From assembly GCA_934045905.1 (NCBI GenBank), contig OW203763.1, positions 44,045,941 through 44,109,940 of the forward strand: a stretch of DNA of 64,000 nucleotides, read 5' to 3'. A program made the position numbers and the translations under genes. The stretch's first letter is position 1. Each line of letters opens with the position of its first letter. The stretch comes from Leuctra nigra (Eukaryota; Arthropoda; Insecta; Plecoptera; Leuctridae). The notes under the pieces are model-generated. The model made no database searches. It was given only the letters and a program-made list of their open reading frames with translations, and was not told the DNA's origin. Shown one piece after another: positions 41,596 to 52,905 of the stretch.

Positions 41596-41817
41596 AAAGA
41601 AACACAGTAAAGAAACAATTGAGAATAGAGAAACAGGCATTTTCAGGCAAAATAAAACACATATAATTTTGAAATCGGGAAAACATGGAACATATGTATG
41701 TATTATTTTTAGACGTGTCTGAACAAAAAACTAAAAAAGAATAGCCCTAGTTATATTATACGAATGGCTCAATATTGGTGATCTTTTCTGCGGATGCTCT
41801 TTACTAAAGTATTTCTC

Positions 41818-42213
41818 GGTGTTAAGACGGCTGAGAAGTGAGTTTGACCTTGAAGAGTTTTTTAAATCGATTTTTATCAATAACTTTTACCAATTGTTAA
41901 TAAAAATAGGCTAAGTACGAGTCTTCAGAATAGTTCAATGAAAATAATTTCATAGCTTGGAATGGTTTATTAAATTAATTTTGTGCTTCAGATGTTTAGT
42001 GCCTGAAAATTAGTAAAAATATGGTACTAAACAGCTGTAGGATGAAATATAACTAATAACACATTCCAAACTATGAAATTATTTTCATATAACAGTTCTT
42101 AAGACTCGTACAAAGCAATATTGTATGAACAATTTCATTGGCAAAAGATATTGATAAAAATAGATTTAAAAAAATCTTCAAGACCACGCTCACTACCCAG
42201 CCGTCTTAATACT
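41818..42213. mobile_element. 388-bp foldback MITE flanked by TTAA
   Basis: TTAAGACGGCTG at 41822 and CAGCCGTCTTAA ending at 42209 frame two long diverged arms: TTGAAGAGTTTTTTAAATCG against TTGAAGATTTTTTTAAATCT, and TGAAAATAATTTCATAGYTT in both. TTAA at both ends is the piggyBac-type target duplication. It has no coding capacity. Confidence 0.7.
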
Positions 42214-42452
42214 TTTATTTCAAAGATACGATTTAATATTTGGAAATGTCATTGACTTGACTCCTTTTTCGATCTCACTCCTATTCGATATTGAATTTTA
42301 AAGTTAAGAGACTAAATAATTGTTTTTTGTATTTTTGTATTTTTTTATTGGTCACACAAGAAATACATTATTTACATTATTTACATCTATAATAATTCCT
42401 ACTAAGCCCGTTGGACTTATCAGTAGGTTGTTAAATGAAATATTGTAAAATA

Positions 42453-42917
42453 GACCCCAACGATGGCTGCCACCTTAGCGCGGTGGTGGGGTTTGCGTTG
42501 GCCAATGATCCATTGCAGCTACGCCGGCGAGCATATGCTCATGTGTAAGGGTTACCCATGCCGGACAGGTCTGTGGTGAGGTCCAGACAAAGAGCAGCCA
42601 GGGTCGGCCTAACCATGTCCTCCCTTGAATTTGCGGTCCCCTCCCCTCCCCTCGGGCCGGCCTTCCCCCTCGAGATGGTGATCCCCCTGAAATCGGGTTC
42701 CGCCGGCTCGAATCCTCACACCCCCCGGTCCGTCCCCATTCCGGCCTGGCCTCCCCACCAGTGTTGGACTCCCCCGGATCGGGCCCGTTAGGTCGACCCC
42801 TCCCCATGTCCACCACTTATATCAACAAAGTTAAATGCAAAAATGCAAAAATTAATGTGCGCAATATAACCTCGTCGTTGACGCGCCGTTAAACCGCAAT
42901 AATCTAATCTAATCTTG
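42453..42917 (+). repeat. SINE-like element, copy 13 (full length)
   Basis: Complete copy from CCCCAACGATGGCTGCCACC to TTAAACCGCAATAATCTAAT and CTAATC. It has a duplicated CCCCTCCCCTC in the middle. Confidence 0.9.
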
Positions 42918-43069
42918 TAAAATAGAAATAATAATGAAATATTGATTTTTTTTAAATGAATATAGTAATAATAATTATAATTAAAAATTATGAAAACAAT
43001 AGTACCTACATTAAACCATGAAAATATAATACAATACATAATACTCAATCGCAGTGGAAGCCGAAATTT

Positions 43070-43275
43070 CAAAACTAGTAATTAGCGTTGGGAACACAAG
43101 AAGAATAAGATACAAGATTAATAATGTTTGAAAATAGGCAGCAATACAAGTAACTTATTACAGAATTACTTACTACAATTACTACAAAACTAGTAATTAG
43201 CGTTTGGAACACAAGAAAACAAGAAGAACAAGATACAAGATTACTAATGTTTGAAAATAGGCTGCAAAACAAGTG
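43070..43275 (+). repeat. ~120-bp tandem duplication
   Basis: AAAACTAGTAATTAGCGTT and TACAAGATTA.TAATGTTTGA plus AAATAGGC occur twice with a period of about 120 bp (43070 and 43189). The internal AAGAAGAA/AAGAACAAG stretch is variably expanded. Confidence 0.75.
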
Positions 43276-43399
43276 AAAACACTGTTATGGATACCCGTGC
43301 ACAAAATGCAATGTTACAATATTGACAACAGCAATATCACCAGGAATCCGCTTCATAAACTCTTCAGTTTTAGAATGAGAAGAAAAATGTTGCTTAATG

Positions 43400-43975
43400 T
43401 GAATTTATAATTTAGATATCACTCAACATCCAATTTTTAATCGCTCTTTTTATGGTAGCATATTTATCTAATTCTTTAAGGTTTTCTGGAAGTGAATTTA
43501 GCAAAGTTGGAATTAAAGCTGCCTCTCACCATATTTGTTTGTACTGATAGGAACAATATATGTGGTTTTGTGTGTTGATCTTGTATTCTAAATGTTTTCA
43601 TACTTGTTCTTATACTGTTCACAAAAGTAATGATGCAAAATCATTCTAAAATTGAAGAGCTCATGAAACGGAAGTAAATGGGCATATTGATACAATTATG
43701 TTATATCATTATCAACAATTGGACTATGGGTTATAGATTTAATAATGCTACGTTGTATGGATTGTATTTTATTTAAATGTCCCTTAGTAGCGTTTCCCCA
43801 TGTCATAATACCATACAATAAGAATGATTCTCCTAGAGCCAAGTAGAGTACTGAAGGGTAATATGTGTTTAAGTTTATACATATATAGTGAGCAAGTACG
43901 GAGTTGATTACAAACAGAGTCGATGTGGGGTTTCCAACTAAAATGACGATCTTCTCTTACTCCTAAATAACGCGC
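43400..43975 (-). pseudogene. CR1/Jockey-type LINE RT C-terminal fragment
   Basis: The minus strand reads HFSWKPHIDSVCNQLRTCSL, a frame change, SFLLYGIMTWGNATKGHLNK and IQSIQRSIIKSITHSPIVDN. Several stops follow, and near the end NSLPENLKELDKYATIKRAI precedes KNWMLSDI and a stop. These are the thumb and C-terminal blocks of CR1/Jockey-type ORF2. A SINE tail (copy 14) sits at its 5' edge. Confidence 0.75.
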
Positions 43976-43998
43976 CGTTAAACCCTATTAATAATCAT
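43968..43998 (+). repeat. SINE-like element, copy 14 (tail only)
   Basis: ACGCGCCGTTAAACCCTATT and AATAATC only. Extreme 5' truncation, inserted in or next to the LINE fragment. Confidence 0.6.
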
Positions 43999-44149
43999 CA
44001 ATCATTAATCAATCATCTAAAACATTGTATTTCAGTCTGTTGGACGTGTTCTATGTTAATATATTGATCATCATTGTGCATTATTGTGTATTGTTTCATC
44101 TAAATCACGTTTGTTTCCGTCCTTGAATCCTCGTCCTCGTCCTTGAATC

Positions 44150-44390
44150 CGTCCTTGAATCCTCGACTTTGCATCATGGCAAACAGTTATGTTAATTTGG
44201 TTATGAGACACTGGGCAGGTCGAAAGTTGAGATCTACCGAAGAAAACGACGCCAAGAAAGAGATAAAACCGATTAAAAAAGTATTTGTTTGTGCCAAGAA
44301 AACCAACTTGAACCATTTAAGTCGGCACAACAATAGAAAATGTACTTGTTGTGTTGGGAAATATGAAAATGTATGATTACTGCTGACACT
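44150..44390 (+). repeat. coding-like repeat shared with 57015-57290
   Basis: CCTCGACTTTGCATCATGGC and AAATCTACCGAAGAAAAC-type blocks recur in both places. Here the frame MANSYVNLVMRHWAGRKLRS followed by KKEIKPIKKVFVCAKKTNLN and HNNRKCTCCVGKYENV is open, with a Cys cluster at its end. In the other copy it is broken. This suggests a transposase-derived C-terminal Cys-rich tail (piggyBac-like proteins have one), but the family is not established. Confidence 0.4.
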
Positions 44391-45169
44391 TGTGGTTTTG
44401 TTCTCAAAAAATTGTGTAAACTCCCTGAAGCTGTCCTGAAATCACCAGCCAGCCGCGCTGTGCTATTCTTGTTAGTCGGCAGTCGGAGGCTCAAAGTGTC
44501 GGACGTGTGCGAGTTGCTGCGCGCTCTGTGTGTGTTTATCATGCGTTGCTTTAGTGTAACTGCATCCTTTACACTCGCGCTGTTTTGGTTGCTTGTAGTT
44601 TATCTGGATAAAAAAGAGTTTTCCTCAATGCCATTATTATTGGCTGCTTTCAAGGCAATATAGAACTTAACCCAAAATTATTACATCATATTTATGAGCT
44701 TCTAGTTTATTTTCACATTACGCCATCACATCACATTATTCGTAAACATTGCTTGGAAGTTAGATTTTCCCGCTTAATGATTCCTCTCGTACTACAAGGT
44801 TACATCGCAGAATTATCGATTCGCTTTCAACAGTTCGATTATTGGGAACACTTAATTGTCTTGAAATACTATATTCCTAGCAAATTTGTTGACGTGTTCA
44901 CGTTTGGCCGCTTCGCTGATGCGCGGTCATCAATTATATCCACTTCTTGTAAATTTTGACACTTTAAAGATGTCTTGAACTTGACACAATTGATGCACGG
45001 CTTATCTCCAGGCACTTACAAAGCACAGTTTACCGGTTTAGCACCGGTAAAATCAGTAACTGTGTGTATACGAACTGAAATAAACAGCAAGTAAAATAAG
45101 TCGGTTAAACACCAAACAAACATTCAATGAACAACAACCAAAACATTGCAAATGTTGTCTAATTGTTTA
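44391..45169. other. stretch without recognised gene
   Basis: Open frames at 44373-44663 and 44753-44959 encode hydrophobic peptides without recognisable motifs. Near 45032 ACCGGTTTAGCACCGGT forms a short palindrome. Confidence 0.35.
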
Positions 45170-45598
45170 AATATCAGCAACAAACATGTTGTTTAGGACA
45201 ATGGACCCAAGTAGCGCAGCATCTTGGCTGGCGTTCTTGAGCGGGTCGGTCACGTCGGAAAACCGCGTATTGAGAACTATCAAGAATTTCTCCCTCAAAG
45301 ACAATCTCACTTAAACATGTCTCTGTTAAACATATCACATCTGTCTTAAGATTGTCAAGTGCAGATTGAAATCATTTAATTTGGTTGACCCGGATATACT
45401 TCGAGCATTTAAGCAATACATAGAAATAGCAGGTCCAGGGTTCACCGCCACGTCACCGCGGGCGAGTAGCATCACAATCACTGTCACAATGTTTCTCTTG
45501 CAAGGCAGAGACAGCAATATGATACAATACAGCAATATGATACAGAGATCCTCTCTCACATCCGCAATCACCCAATAACCCAAGTCCCCATTACTCAC
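45170..45598 (-). pseudogene. CR1/Jockey-type LINE ORF2 start with 2A-like motif and endonuclease
   Basis: The minus-strand protein begins MSNGDLGYWVIADVREDLCI and has a hydrophobic stretch (IILLYCIILLSLPC). It then reads LLARGDVAVNPGP, a near match to the 2A ribosome-skipping motif D(V/I)ExNPGP with Glu replaced by Ala. Directly after comes YCLNARSISGSTKLNDF, the start of the LINE endonuclease. After a frameshift the nuclease continues TDVICLTETCLSEIVFEGEI and SSQYAVFRRDR, with the catalytic Glu in TET. It is truncated after about 80 nuclease residues. Confidence 0.75.
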
Positions 45599-47239
45599 AG
45601 TTTAGTGACACTTTAAACTAGAGTTCGCGCATTTGAAGGCACAAAATAAAATAAAAATAGCGGATCACTATCTGGACCCACCTAGCTACAGCGGTTATCG
45701 AGAATGTATTATTATGATGAATTATTGATATAGTACAAAGTCTGAGTAGAGTACAGTAAAGTACAAAAGACAAAATCACAAAAAGTACAGTGTCAGTACA
45801 AATTGCTTCAAAATAATTCATGTTTGATGTGACTTAAATATTGAGAGCGTTTATTTAAATCGTAATAGCACACGATAATAACATGAAATGATTGTGGAAA
45901 CGCTTCTGAAGAACTTTCCTCAAATACACTGGGCATAAGTACAACAGAAACTTGTCTAAACTCAGTTGCCTTCCATCTATCAACTTCCGCTAACGACCGT
46001 TGCTTTCGGCTAAACTCGGATGGGATGGCCTTTACATGTTATTTTGAAATTAAATTTAAAACAATCTCAAATACTTATCAATTGCCATTCGACACACAAG
46101 GCACGTCTTTTCTTTGCTTAGGAACCCAGAATAAAACCGGTTCACGATGCGATCCGATGATGTAGGCGGTGTATTGCGTCACTTTGCCAAGGTTAACTTA
46201 ACACCAAATTCCTATCTCAACTATCTAAATTATAATTACCTGCTTCAGTGTCTCATCCCATTGATTTATAAACAATTATGGTTCTTCTGTTCTACAATAC
46301 TGCGTACAAAAACTGCAACCTTAGTTGCATCATCGACAATGTGACCATTCGATTTCATTGCAGTGTCAAACTGATTTAAAAGTACCTCATGGATACATGA
46401 TTAATTGTTTATAGGGAAATAATCTACAATCTCTATTGTCAAATATAAGTGATTATGAGAACAAACTTACGATTTTTCTTGCTGGCTTTATGATCGATAC
46501 CTGGAAGTTTCAGTTTGACACGCAACTGAAATTAGCGCAACTCTATTCTCACCCAATGCCGTAGCACTTCTTTCAACTGGTGCGTTGGAGTCATCTGTAA
46601 CTGAAAAACTTTCATATTTATTTAAAATCCATGTCGCCAAAATCTTTGTCAATTGTCGATTGTGTCACCTGTTATTTCATGTCGCCGTTCTGTTTCTCTT
46701 TGCTTCCTTCACTGGGGCACCTCTCTCCATCTAGTTCTCGAATAAGTACATTTCAAGAATAATGTAATTTGTCATCCTGGATTGGTTGTGATGGCAAGGG
46801 GTTGTTTGTGTATGCTGCAGTCGTGTTACCATGGCAACGTGTGTGGTATTGGTAACAATGGCTAGCTTCTCCATAGAGAAGGAACCTCCTCTAAGGATGG
46901 ACAAATGGGACACAAGTGGCCACCAGTAATATAATGACATTTCTGTATTCAATGCAGAGGATTGAACGACCGCAGCCTTATTTGCCGCATGGCATAAACG
47001 TGTCGACTATGACCTCGAAAATGCGCGTTTGGTCTTCTCTAATTGATAAAAAAAAACAAGATAACATTGTCGAGACCTACACATGTTTCAGCATCAGAAA
47101 CAATATTATTACTGACGCATCGGGATGTCATCGTCATTTCTAAGGAACCATAAGACATAACCTCAAAAATAGAATCATCTGTCTTCTCTTCACACCGAGA
47201 CATACTAAACCGAAGCCCATGAAAGTGAAAGTTATCACT
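45599..47239. other. long stretch without recognised gene
   Basis: AT-rich. Minus-strand frames at 46731-46952 and 47039-47257 and plus-strand frames at 46147 and 46916 have no recognisable motifs. No clear terminal repeats. Confidence 0.4.
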
Positions 47240-47430
47240 TATGTGATCGCACTCCATGACACAACTTCATCTATTTTATTCACGAGCACCTCGCACACGT
47301 TACACACCACTGGCGCCATCTTGGCTGTGTGACTTACGGCGGTGAAACCAATGTAGATAAGTTTATCTTCTCAAATGGGCTATTCTCTTCCACTGTGGGC
47401 TCTCCAAATGACTTAAATCCGAAACCAGAC
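47240..47430 (-). repeat. LINE 5'-end-like repeat, copy 1 (also at 55.4 and 56.2 kb)
   Basis: Shares with 55380-55560 and 56175-56370 the blocks ATGTGATCGCACTCCATGAC, CACGAGCACCTCGCACACGT and CTCCAAATGACTTAAATCCG. On the minus strand it encodes SGFGFKSFGEPTVE, a stop, and then from a fresh ATG MAPVVCNVCEVLVNKIDEVV. A CxxC start of this kind could be the first half of a PHD-like finger of a LINE ORF1, but the second half is missing. Confidence 0.5.
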
Positions 47431-48159
47431 GTTTGAATCAAACAAAACGTCCGTGAGTTGATCGGAGAATCAACTTAACCGTTACCGTTAACTTTTCTTA
47501 CCGCGTTATACCTAATGACCCTCTACTGTCAAGATTAAGGTTATGTAAATGTAAGACGTGAAAAATGTGAATACCAACCGGGATTCAAACCCTGGATCTC
47601 ATACTTTTTCTTGGTCCCCCCCCCCCCCCCCAATTATAATTGAACGGAACTGTCTTACGTCTACTTGTTGACGCAACTTTTTGTTGCAAGAGAGTACAAG
47701 ATTTCCACAAGTGGGATATATGACAACATATATGTAGATGGAGTAGTGATTAAGGGCCCCTGAAGTATTGAATTTTAAGAATAGTTTCGGTGTATTCTTG
47801 GCAATTTGGCAAGTTAATGGGCTAGTGTGTTCTTAACCATTTTTCGGAAGATGTCCTTGTCCAAAAACTTAGTTTTTAGTTTATTGTGAAGGGACTTCTT
47901 TTGCGATAGCCAATCATTGCAGTGCGTATTTGAGGTGTATTGGCAATGGCAAATGAAAACAAATATTACAACGCGTTCTTTACAAGTAACCCTCAGAGTA
48001 AGTTAAAACTTTCCCACGTTTACATAGTTTAACCGTACGCTGAAAATACCTGAATCCAAAATGAACTAAGAGTCATAACCAAGACCAACAGATGCTTATG
48101 TAAGGGTATAAAAGAAGCAGACATGCAAAATTAAGATAGTAAATACTGAAGAGTAGTTT
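47431..48159. other. non-coding stretch with a C run
   Basis: A ~15-base C run lies at about 47616-47630. No gene recognised. Confidence 0.45.
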
Positions 48160-48945
48160 ATTTGGGACTTATCATAGACAGTTAATTTAAATGGAATGCC
48201 CACATCGAGCAAGTGTGTCGAAAATAGAGGTCTGGAATGTATAGTATTAGAACTTTAAACCATACGTTAACCACAAAACATTAATTACAGTATATTTGGC
48301 ATTAGTAGAATCTATAATCAGATACGTAATTTTGGCTTGGGGGCATACGACTGATTCATACCTTAATAAAATATACACAATACAATAATATATATACAGA
48401 AAAAAATCTATAAAATTATTTGGCCGGACAAGGAAATACGGGAAAGAGATTTTAAATTGTTCTCAGTAAAACAAATTCATGTTTATACTTTCCTTTTAAC
48501 AAATTATTACATACAAGATCATAAAATACCAGTGCAACATAATTATGGTACTAGAAATAAAGATATATATGTGGCCCCAAGTTTACATTATAATTCATAT
48601 GGTTTGCAAAACAGAAAATCATTAATTCCTCATTATCTTAATATGCTCCCTCATGAATTAAGAAATTTGAAGAAAATATCAGATGATAAAAATATAATTA
48701 GAAAATGGGTCTCCGAGAATCTTTCAAATCTTCCAAATGCATAATTTTCCTTGATGGCTGAAATTAGTATAATATATAGTTTTTTAATATCTGTCACTAT
48801 TGTGAACATTCTTCCCTTGAGTGTATTATAAATGTATTTTTTGTGTATTTAGTGTTTTTAATTGTATTTATAATTAGTGTGTAGCCCCGCAGACAAGCCA
48901 TCCTATTGGTTTTAATATGTAATTTGTACTTTTCTAAATAAATAA
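48160..48945 (+). pseudogene. CR1/Jockey-type LINE C-terminal fragment with A-rich end
   Basis: Decayed thumb region (FKWNAHIEQVCRK, MYSIRTLNHTLTTKH), then a 95-codon open segment: MFSVKQIHVYTFLLTNYYIQ, HNYGTRNKDIYVAPSLHYNS and SLIPHYLNMLPHELRNLKKI. The HNYGTRNK motif marks the ORF2 C-terminus of these LINEs. After the stop come ~190 bp of 3' UTR and an A-rich end at about 48945 (AATAAATAAAAATTAAAAAA). Confidence 0.75.
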
Positions 48946-49070
48946 AAATTAAAAAAATAGAAAAAAAGTCTATGTATGTTTTTAGTTTTTACGTTTTGAT
49001 TCATAAACCTTGTGTCTTCAAGCTTTGTGAAATGGTTACTTTCTTGGTTGACTCTTGTTATCGGAATAAT

Positions 49071-49528
49071 TAAATGAATTACTTTCCTTTGGACAGGACA
49101 CAAACTTTATTTTTTATTATAAATTACACAATATTTCGGCCACTATCTGCGGCCTTCTTCAAGTGAATGTAAACAATTATTGAAAAATTGACAGGTATAA
49201 AAACATCATGATTAAAAAAGACAAACAAATCATAATTCATTAGGCTTATCAAAAACCAAAGACTTCAAACAAAAGATAAACCAATAAATAGGTTGACATT
49301 TCTAATCCTAAACTAATACGTTCTAAAAATTTACATCAAAATTTTGTTTGTTCTATTACTATTCTACCATTAACTACTTTTCACACTTTGCCATCTTCTC
49401 ATTATCTGGTCTTTACATTGGTCTTTACATTCACTTGAAGAAGGCCGCAGACAGTGGCCGAAATATTGTGCAATTTATAATAAAAAATAAAGTTTGTGTG
49501 TTGTCCAAAGGAGAGTAATTCATTTAAT
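49071..49528. repeat. inverted repeat with hammerhead-like core, PLE terminal remnant
   Basis: Arms 49071-49172 and 49424-49528 are inverted copies at about 90% by eye. Each arm (read on its own strand) contains TTGAAGAAGGCCGCAGAYAG and TGGCCGAAATATTGTG, then AATAAA-containing A-rich sequence. The GGCC..GGCC stem followed by GAAA, preceded by TTGAAGA, resembles the hammerhead ribozyme core CUGANGA-stem-GAAA found in Penelope-like elements, with one core change. The ~250-bp spacer is AT-rich and non-coding. Confidence 0.6.
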
Positions 49529-49689
49529 AGAACACCAAACTTATCAGGAAGAGGAAATTTAATCAATATCGGAATTATGTTATTCAATTGTGGTATTGAA
49601 ATTCAGTTCCTGTTTGGTCAATTTCCGCAGCTTACTGTACATTTTGTTTTCGGTTGGTTTTATTTATTGTATGGGTATTGAATGTCTCG

Positions 49690-49904
49690 ATGAGATCAAC
49701 TTTCTTTTATATGTGTATTTGTATTCCAAATACGGTTGGATTCCAAATATTCTAACCGTAGTGTCAGATGTAAGGGATGTGAATGCAGATTACACCTACT
49801 TGTCATCGAGTTTCCTCTGTCCGTCTTCCTGGCTCTTCCTCCAAGTCCGACGAGCGACCAAAACATTCGTAATGGAGCTCGTCCCGCCACGATCTGCCCC
49901 ACGA
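49690..49904 (-). pseudogene. exon-like shard next to SMC6 fragment
   Basis: Continues the frame of 49905-50008 with VPRRGADRGGTSSITNVLVA and RRTWRKSQEDGQRKLDDK before a stop. GC-rich relative to the flanks. Family unknown; possibly unrelated sequence joined to the SMC6 piece. Confidence 0.3.
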
Positions 49905-50008
49905 CGAGGTACATCGCGGGCGTCTATGGGCTTTTGCCATGGTGAGACGTAGCCGTCTATCTCCATTGCCTCATGACACATGAAGTTCGTCAAGCTAACC
50001 TTCATGGC
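49905..50008 (-). pseudogene. SMC6: SMC6 N-terminal exon fragment, copy 1
   Basis: The minus strand encodes VSLTNFMCHEAMEID, which matches the strand before the Walker A motif in SMC6 (family pattern LxNFMCHxxLxID/F). SMC6 is the ATPase partner of SMC5 in DNA repair. The Walker A region does not follow; the sequence turns to GYVSPWQKPIDARDV, which is not SMC. A ~95-bp near-identical copy is at 57455-57548. So this is a shard, not a gene. Confidence 0.5.
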
Positions 50009-50160
50009 AATATTCTATAAGTCAGCTGGAATACAAACAGCAGAACGCCAGCTGCCGTTAACGATTGGTCGTCTTAAGAAGTGTGCGGAGGAACAGGTTT
50101 TAAATTTTCGACAAGCAAAACTATGTGCACCGACTTTCACCGGCTAAGTAATCTCCACTA

Positions 50161-52905
50161 CTCCAGTCACTTTAGCTTTTGACCTCAAAGTAATTGCATC
50201 AAAAAAATTTTTTTCGCTAATTATTATCGGGACCATGTATATATGTACCAAAAAAAAGTCTACCGATTTTCGAGACGCCATTTTGTTTTTATTAGGGGTT
50301 GATTGAAAATCAATTAATTATTTTTAATTAACGTAATTGATACATTTTCATCAGATGACAATTTTTTTATTCATAAACAATGTGTTTTACATCATATAAA
50401 AAATAATCAAGACGATCAAAGTAACCCTTCTATCTATAACAAAATTTGGGGTAATGTACCCCCAAAACTATTAAAATGGCCACAGGGGCTAAGATAATTG
50501 ACTTACAGACTCCTTTGACTGTAAGCTACAACATACTAAAAGTCTACTCACATAGATTAATTAGGACAACCGTAATTAATTTAATTAATTAATTAAAAAA
50601 TTAATAAAAATATTATTGCATATCTTTCAAAAAGCAAGTCAACAAGGTATATTTAAAGTTAATTTAGGTTTCAAATCACTCAAACTTGAGATTAAAAGTA
50701 TGATGATGAGTAGTTGTTGCTTAATTGGATAACAATTAATGTGTTAATTAATCAATTATATTCAAACATTATTACGGTTTCCCCATCGATATGGATATCA
50801 AAATACAGCTTATTTCAATTGGAATAAACAAATTATGGGTTTATTATACTATTTTGCTATTTTTATAAATATTGTATCTTCTCAACTTCATTGTTTGATC
50901 TTTAGCTTTTGAATAAAAATCATTGAGTGATGGAGGCTGCCGTTTGTTTGAAAGTGAATAAATACAGTCTGCTGGCCGTATATCTCTGTGACGACTAAAA
51001 TATTGTCCCCAAAATGGTCTGTAATTTTGAATTTCATATGTACCTACTCTGGAGTATGGTTCAATGTCATCATTCAAAAAAGTCTGCATTACATCAAGCA
51101 AATGAGCCGTTGGGAATACAATATAATCGATAGTGTTTTCACGAACGCAAGCGACCTTTCTTCGTCAACTGAACGAATAGAACAAACTTTTTTCTTCTTG
51201 CATGCATTCTCACAAACACCATCTACTGAATTAATTGTTTATCATTTTGTTCTAAATTTGACGCTGTAATCTCTGTGGTATATGCAAATCAATTCCTGAT
51301 GCAACTCGATCTAAAACAGGCGCAGATCAAGCACCGTTTTGTTATTCAAATGCTCTTTTTAAATTATTAGGTATCAAATTCTAGTGTTCTGACTGGAATT
51401 AAATTTGCAGCATCGTCTTGTTTGTCTTGCACATACAAGCAATGAGTTGACATGAAAATGTGGCTGTTGATGAGCGAAGAGATCTTTTGCGGTCACTTGT
51501 TGACAGTGATTTGTCAATAGATTTCCTCTTTTTGTTCCAGAGGAGAATCTCCCTATTAATAGTGTAATTTTTACTGCATTGAACATGAACTATTTATCCT
51601 AAATTAACAGAAAAGTCATCACCACGTTAATTTATAGCATCTTGCTATGTGGCGACTCCCTTAGCTTATTGCACTGTTTCATTTAAATTAATTAACAATT
51701 CGTTGCAAATAGCACATGCCATCTGAGTTGCTCATTATGATAACAAACATAAAATCCCGTTTTCACTCAGGTCTTGATCCATTTATTATTTAATATGAAC
51801 TCACATCACACGATTTACACTGTTAAAATATAAAATACACCAATGATATAGTTTTGTAAAACCACGGGTGTCTTCCATGGAGATCAGTGGTGTATCTACA
51901 CGCGATTATCTACAATCGCAACAATAAGTACCTAAGGAAGGTAATAACACTTTTTCAAAACGAGGATAAAATAGACACCACTAATAAAAAAAAACTACCA
52001 TTGTCAAGCCCAATCGACAGAATAGCATTCTGAATCTATATCATGAAATGAAGTTATTCTTTTACGGTACGTGCTAATATTTTGTATCCACACAAACTGC
52101 TGAGACATAACTTTTTCACAAAACAGTAATTTCTTGGTCACGACTCTTTCTGAATTTGGAGATATGTAATTTTGAAAAACAGCACAATTATTTTTAATAC
52201 AACCGTAATTTGTTTATTCCAATTGAAATAAGCTTTTTTTGATATCCATATCAATGAAGAAACTGTAATAGTGTTTAAATATAATTGATTAATAAACACA
52301 TTAATTGTTATCCAATTAAGCAACAACTACTCATCATCAGACTTTCAATATCAAATTTGAGTGATTTGAAGTCTAAATTAACTTTAATATACCTTGTTGA
52401 CTTGCTCTTTGAAAGATATGCAATAATATTTTTTATTATTTTTTTATTAATTAATTAAATTAATTACGGTCGTCCTAATTAATCTATGTGAGTAGACTTT
52501 TAGTATGTTGTAGCTTATAGTCAAAGGATCATTTCAGTAAAAAAACGAAGTCTGTAAATCAATTAGTTTAGCCCCTGTGGCCATTTTAATATTTTTGGGG
52601 GTAAATTCCCCAAATTTTGTTATACATAGAAGGGTTACTTTGATCGTCTTGATTATTTTTAATATGATGTGAAACACATTGTTTATAAATAAAAAAAATT
52701 GTCATCTGATGAAAATGTATCAATTACGTTAATTAAAAATAATAATTGATTTTCAATCAACCCCTAATAAAAACAAAATGGCGGCTCGAAAATCGGTAGA
52801 CTTTTTTTGGTACACATATACATGGTCTCGATAATAATTAGCGAATTTTTTTTTTGTTGCAATTACTTTGAGGTTACGCCCCTTTTCGGTCTAAAGTGAC
52901 TGGAG
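50161..52905. mobile_element. 2.75-kb DNA element with ~690-bp terminal inverted repeats
   Basis: The left arm (50161-50850) and right arm (52205-52905) are inverted copies along nearly their full length, starting CTCCAGTCACTTTAG and flanked on both sides by TA. Shared landmarks include TTCATCAGATGACAATTTTT, CAAAGTAACCCTTCTAT and TTGGATAACAATTAATGTGT. The TA duplication suggests a Tc1/mariner-like mechanism; the unusually long arms make it a foldback type. The 1.35-kb centre has minus-strand coding remnants. Confidence 0.8.
50844..51130 (-). pseudogene. ORF inside long-TIR element, family unknown
   Basis: Open minus-strand segment HLLDVMQTFLNDDIEPYSRV, GTYEIQNYRPFWGQYFSRHR, DIRPADCIYSLSNKRQPPSL and NDFYSKAKDQTMKLRRYNIY to a stop at the edge of the left arm. 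Upstream, in other frames, ENACKKKKVCSIRSVDEERS suggests the protein extended further. It may be the end of a transposase, since it lies in the expected place, but no catalytic motif is visible. Confidence 0.4.

Noticed and set aside
42475..42816. 113-codon minus-strand frame rich in Gly, Arg and Pro
   Set aside because: It lies entirely within SINE copy 13; the same frame pattern appears at 32368 and 62549 in other SINE copies.
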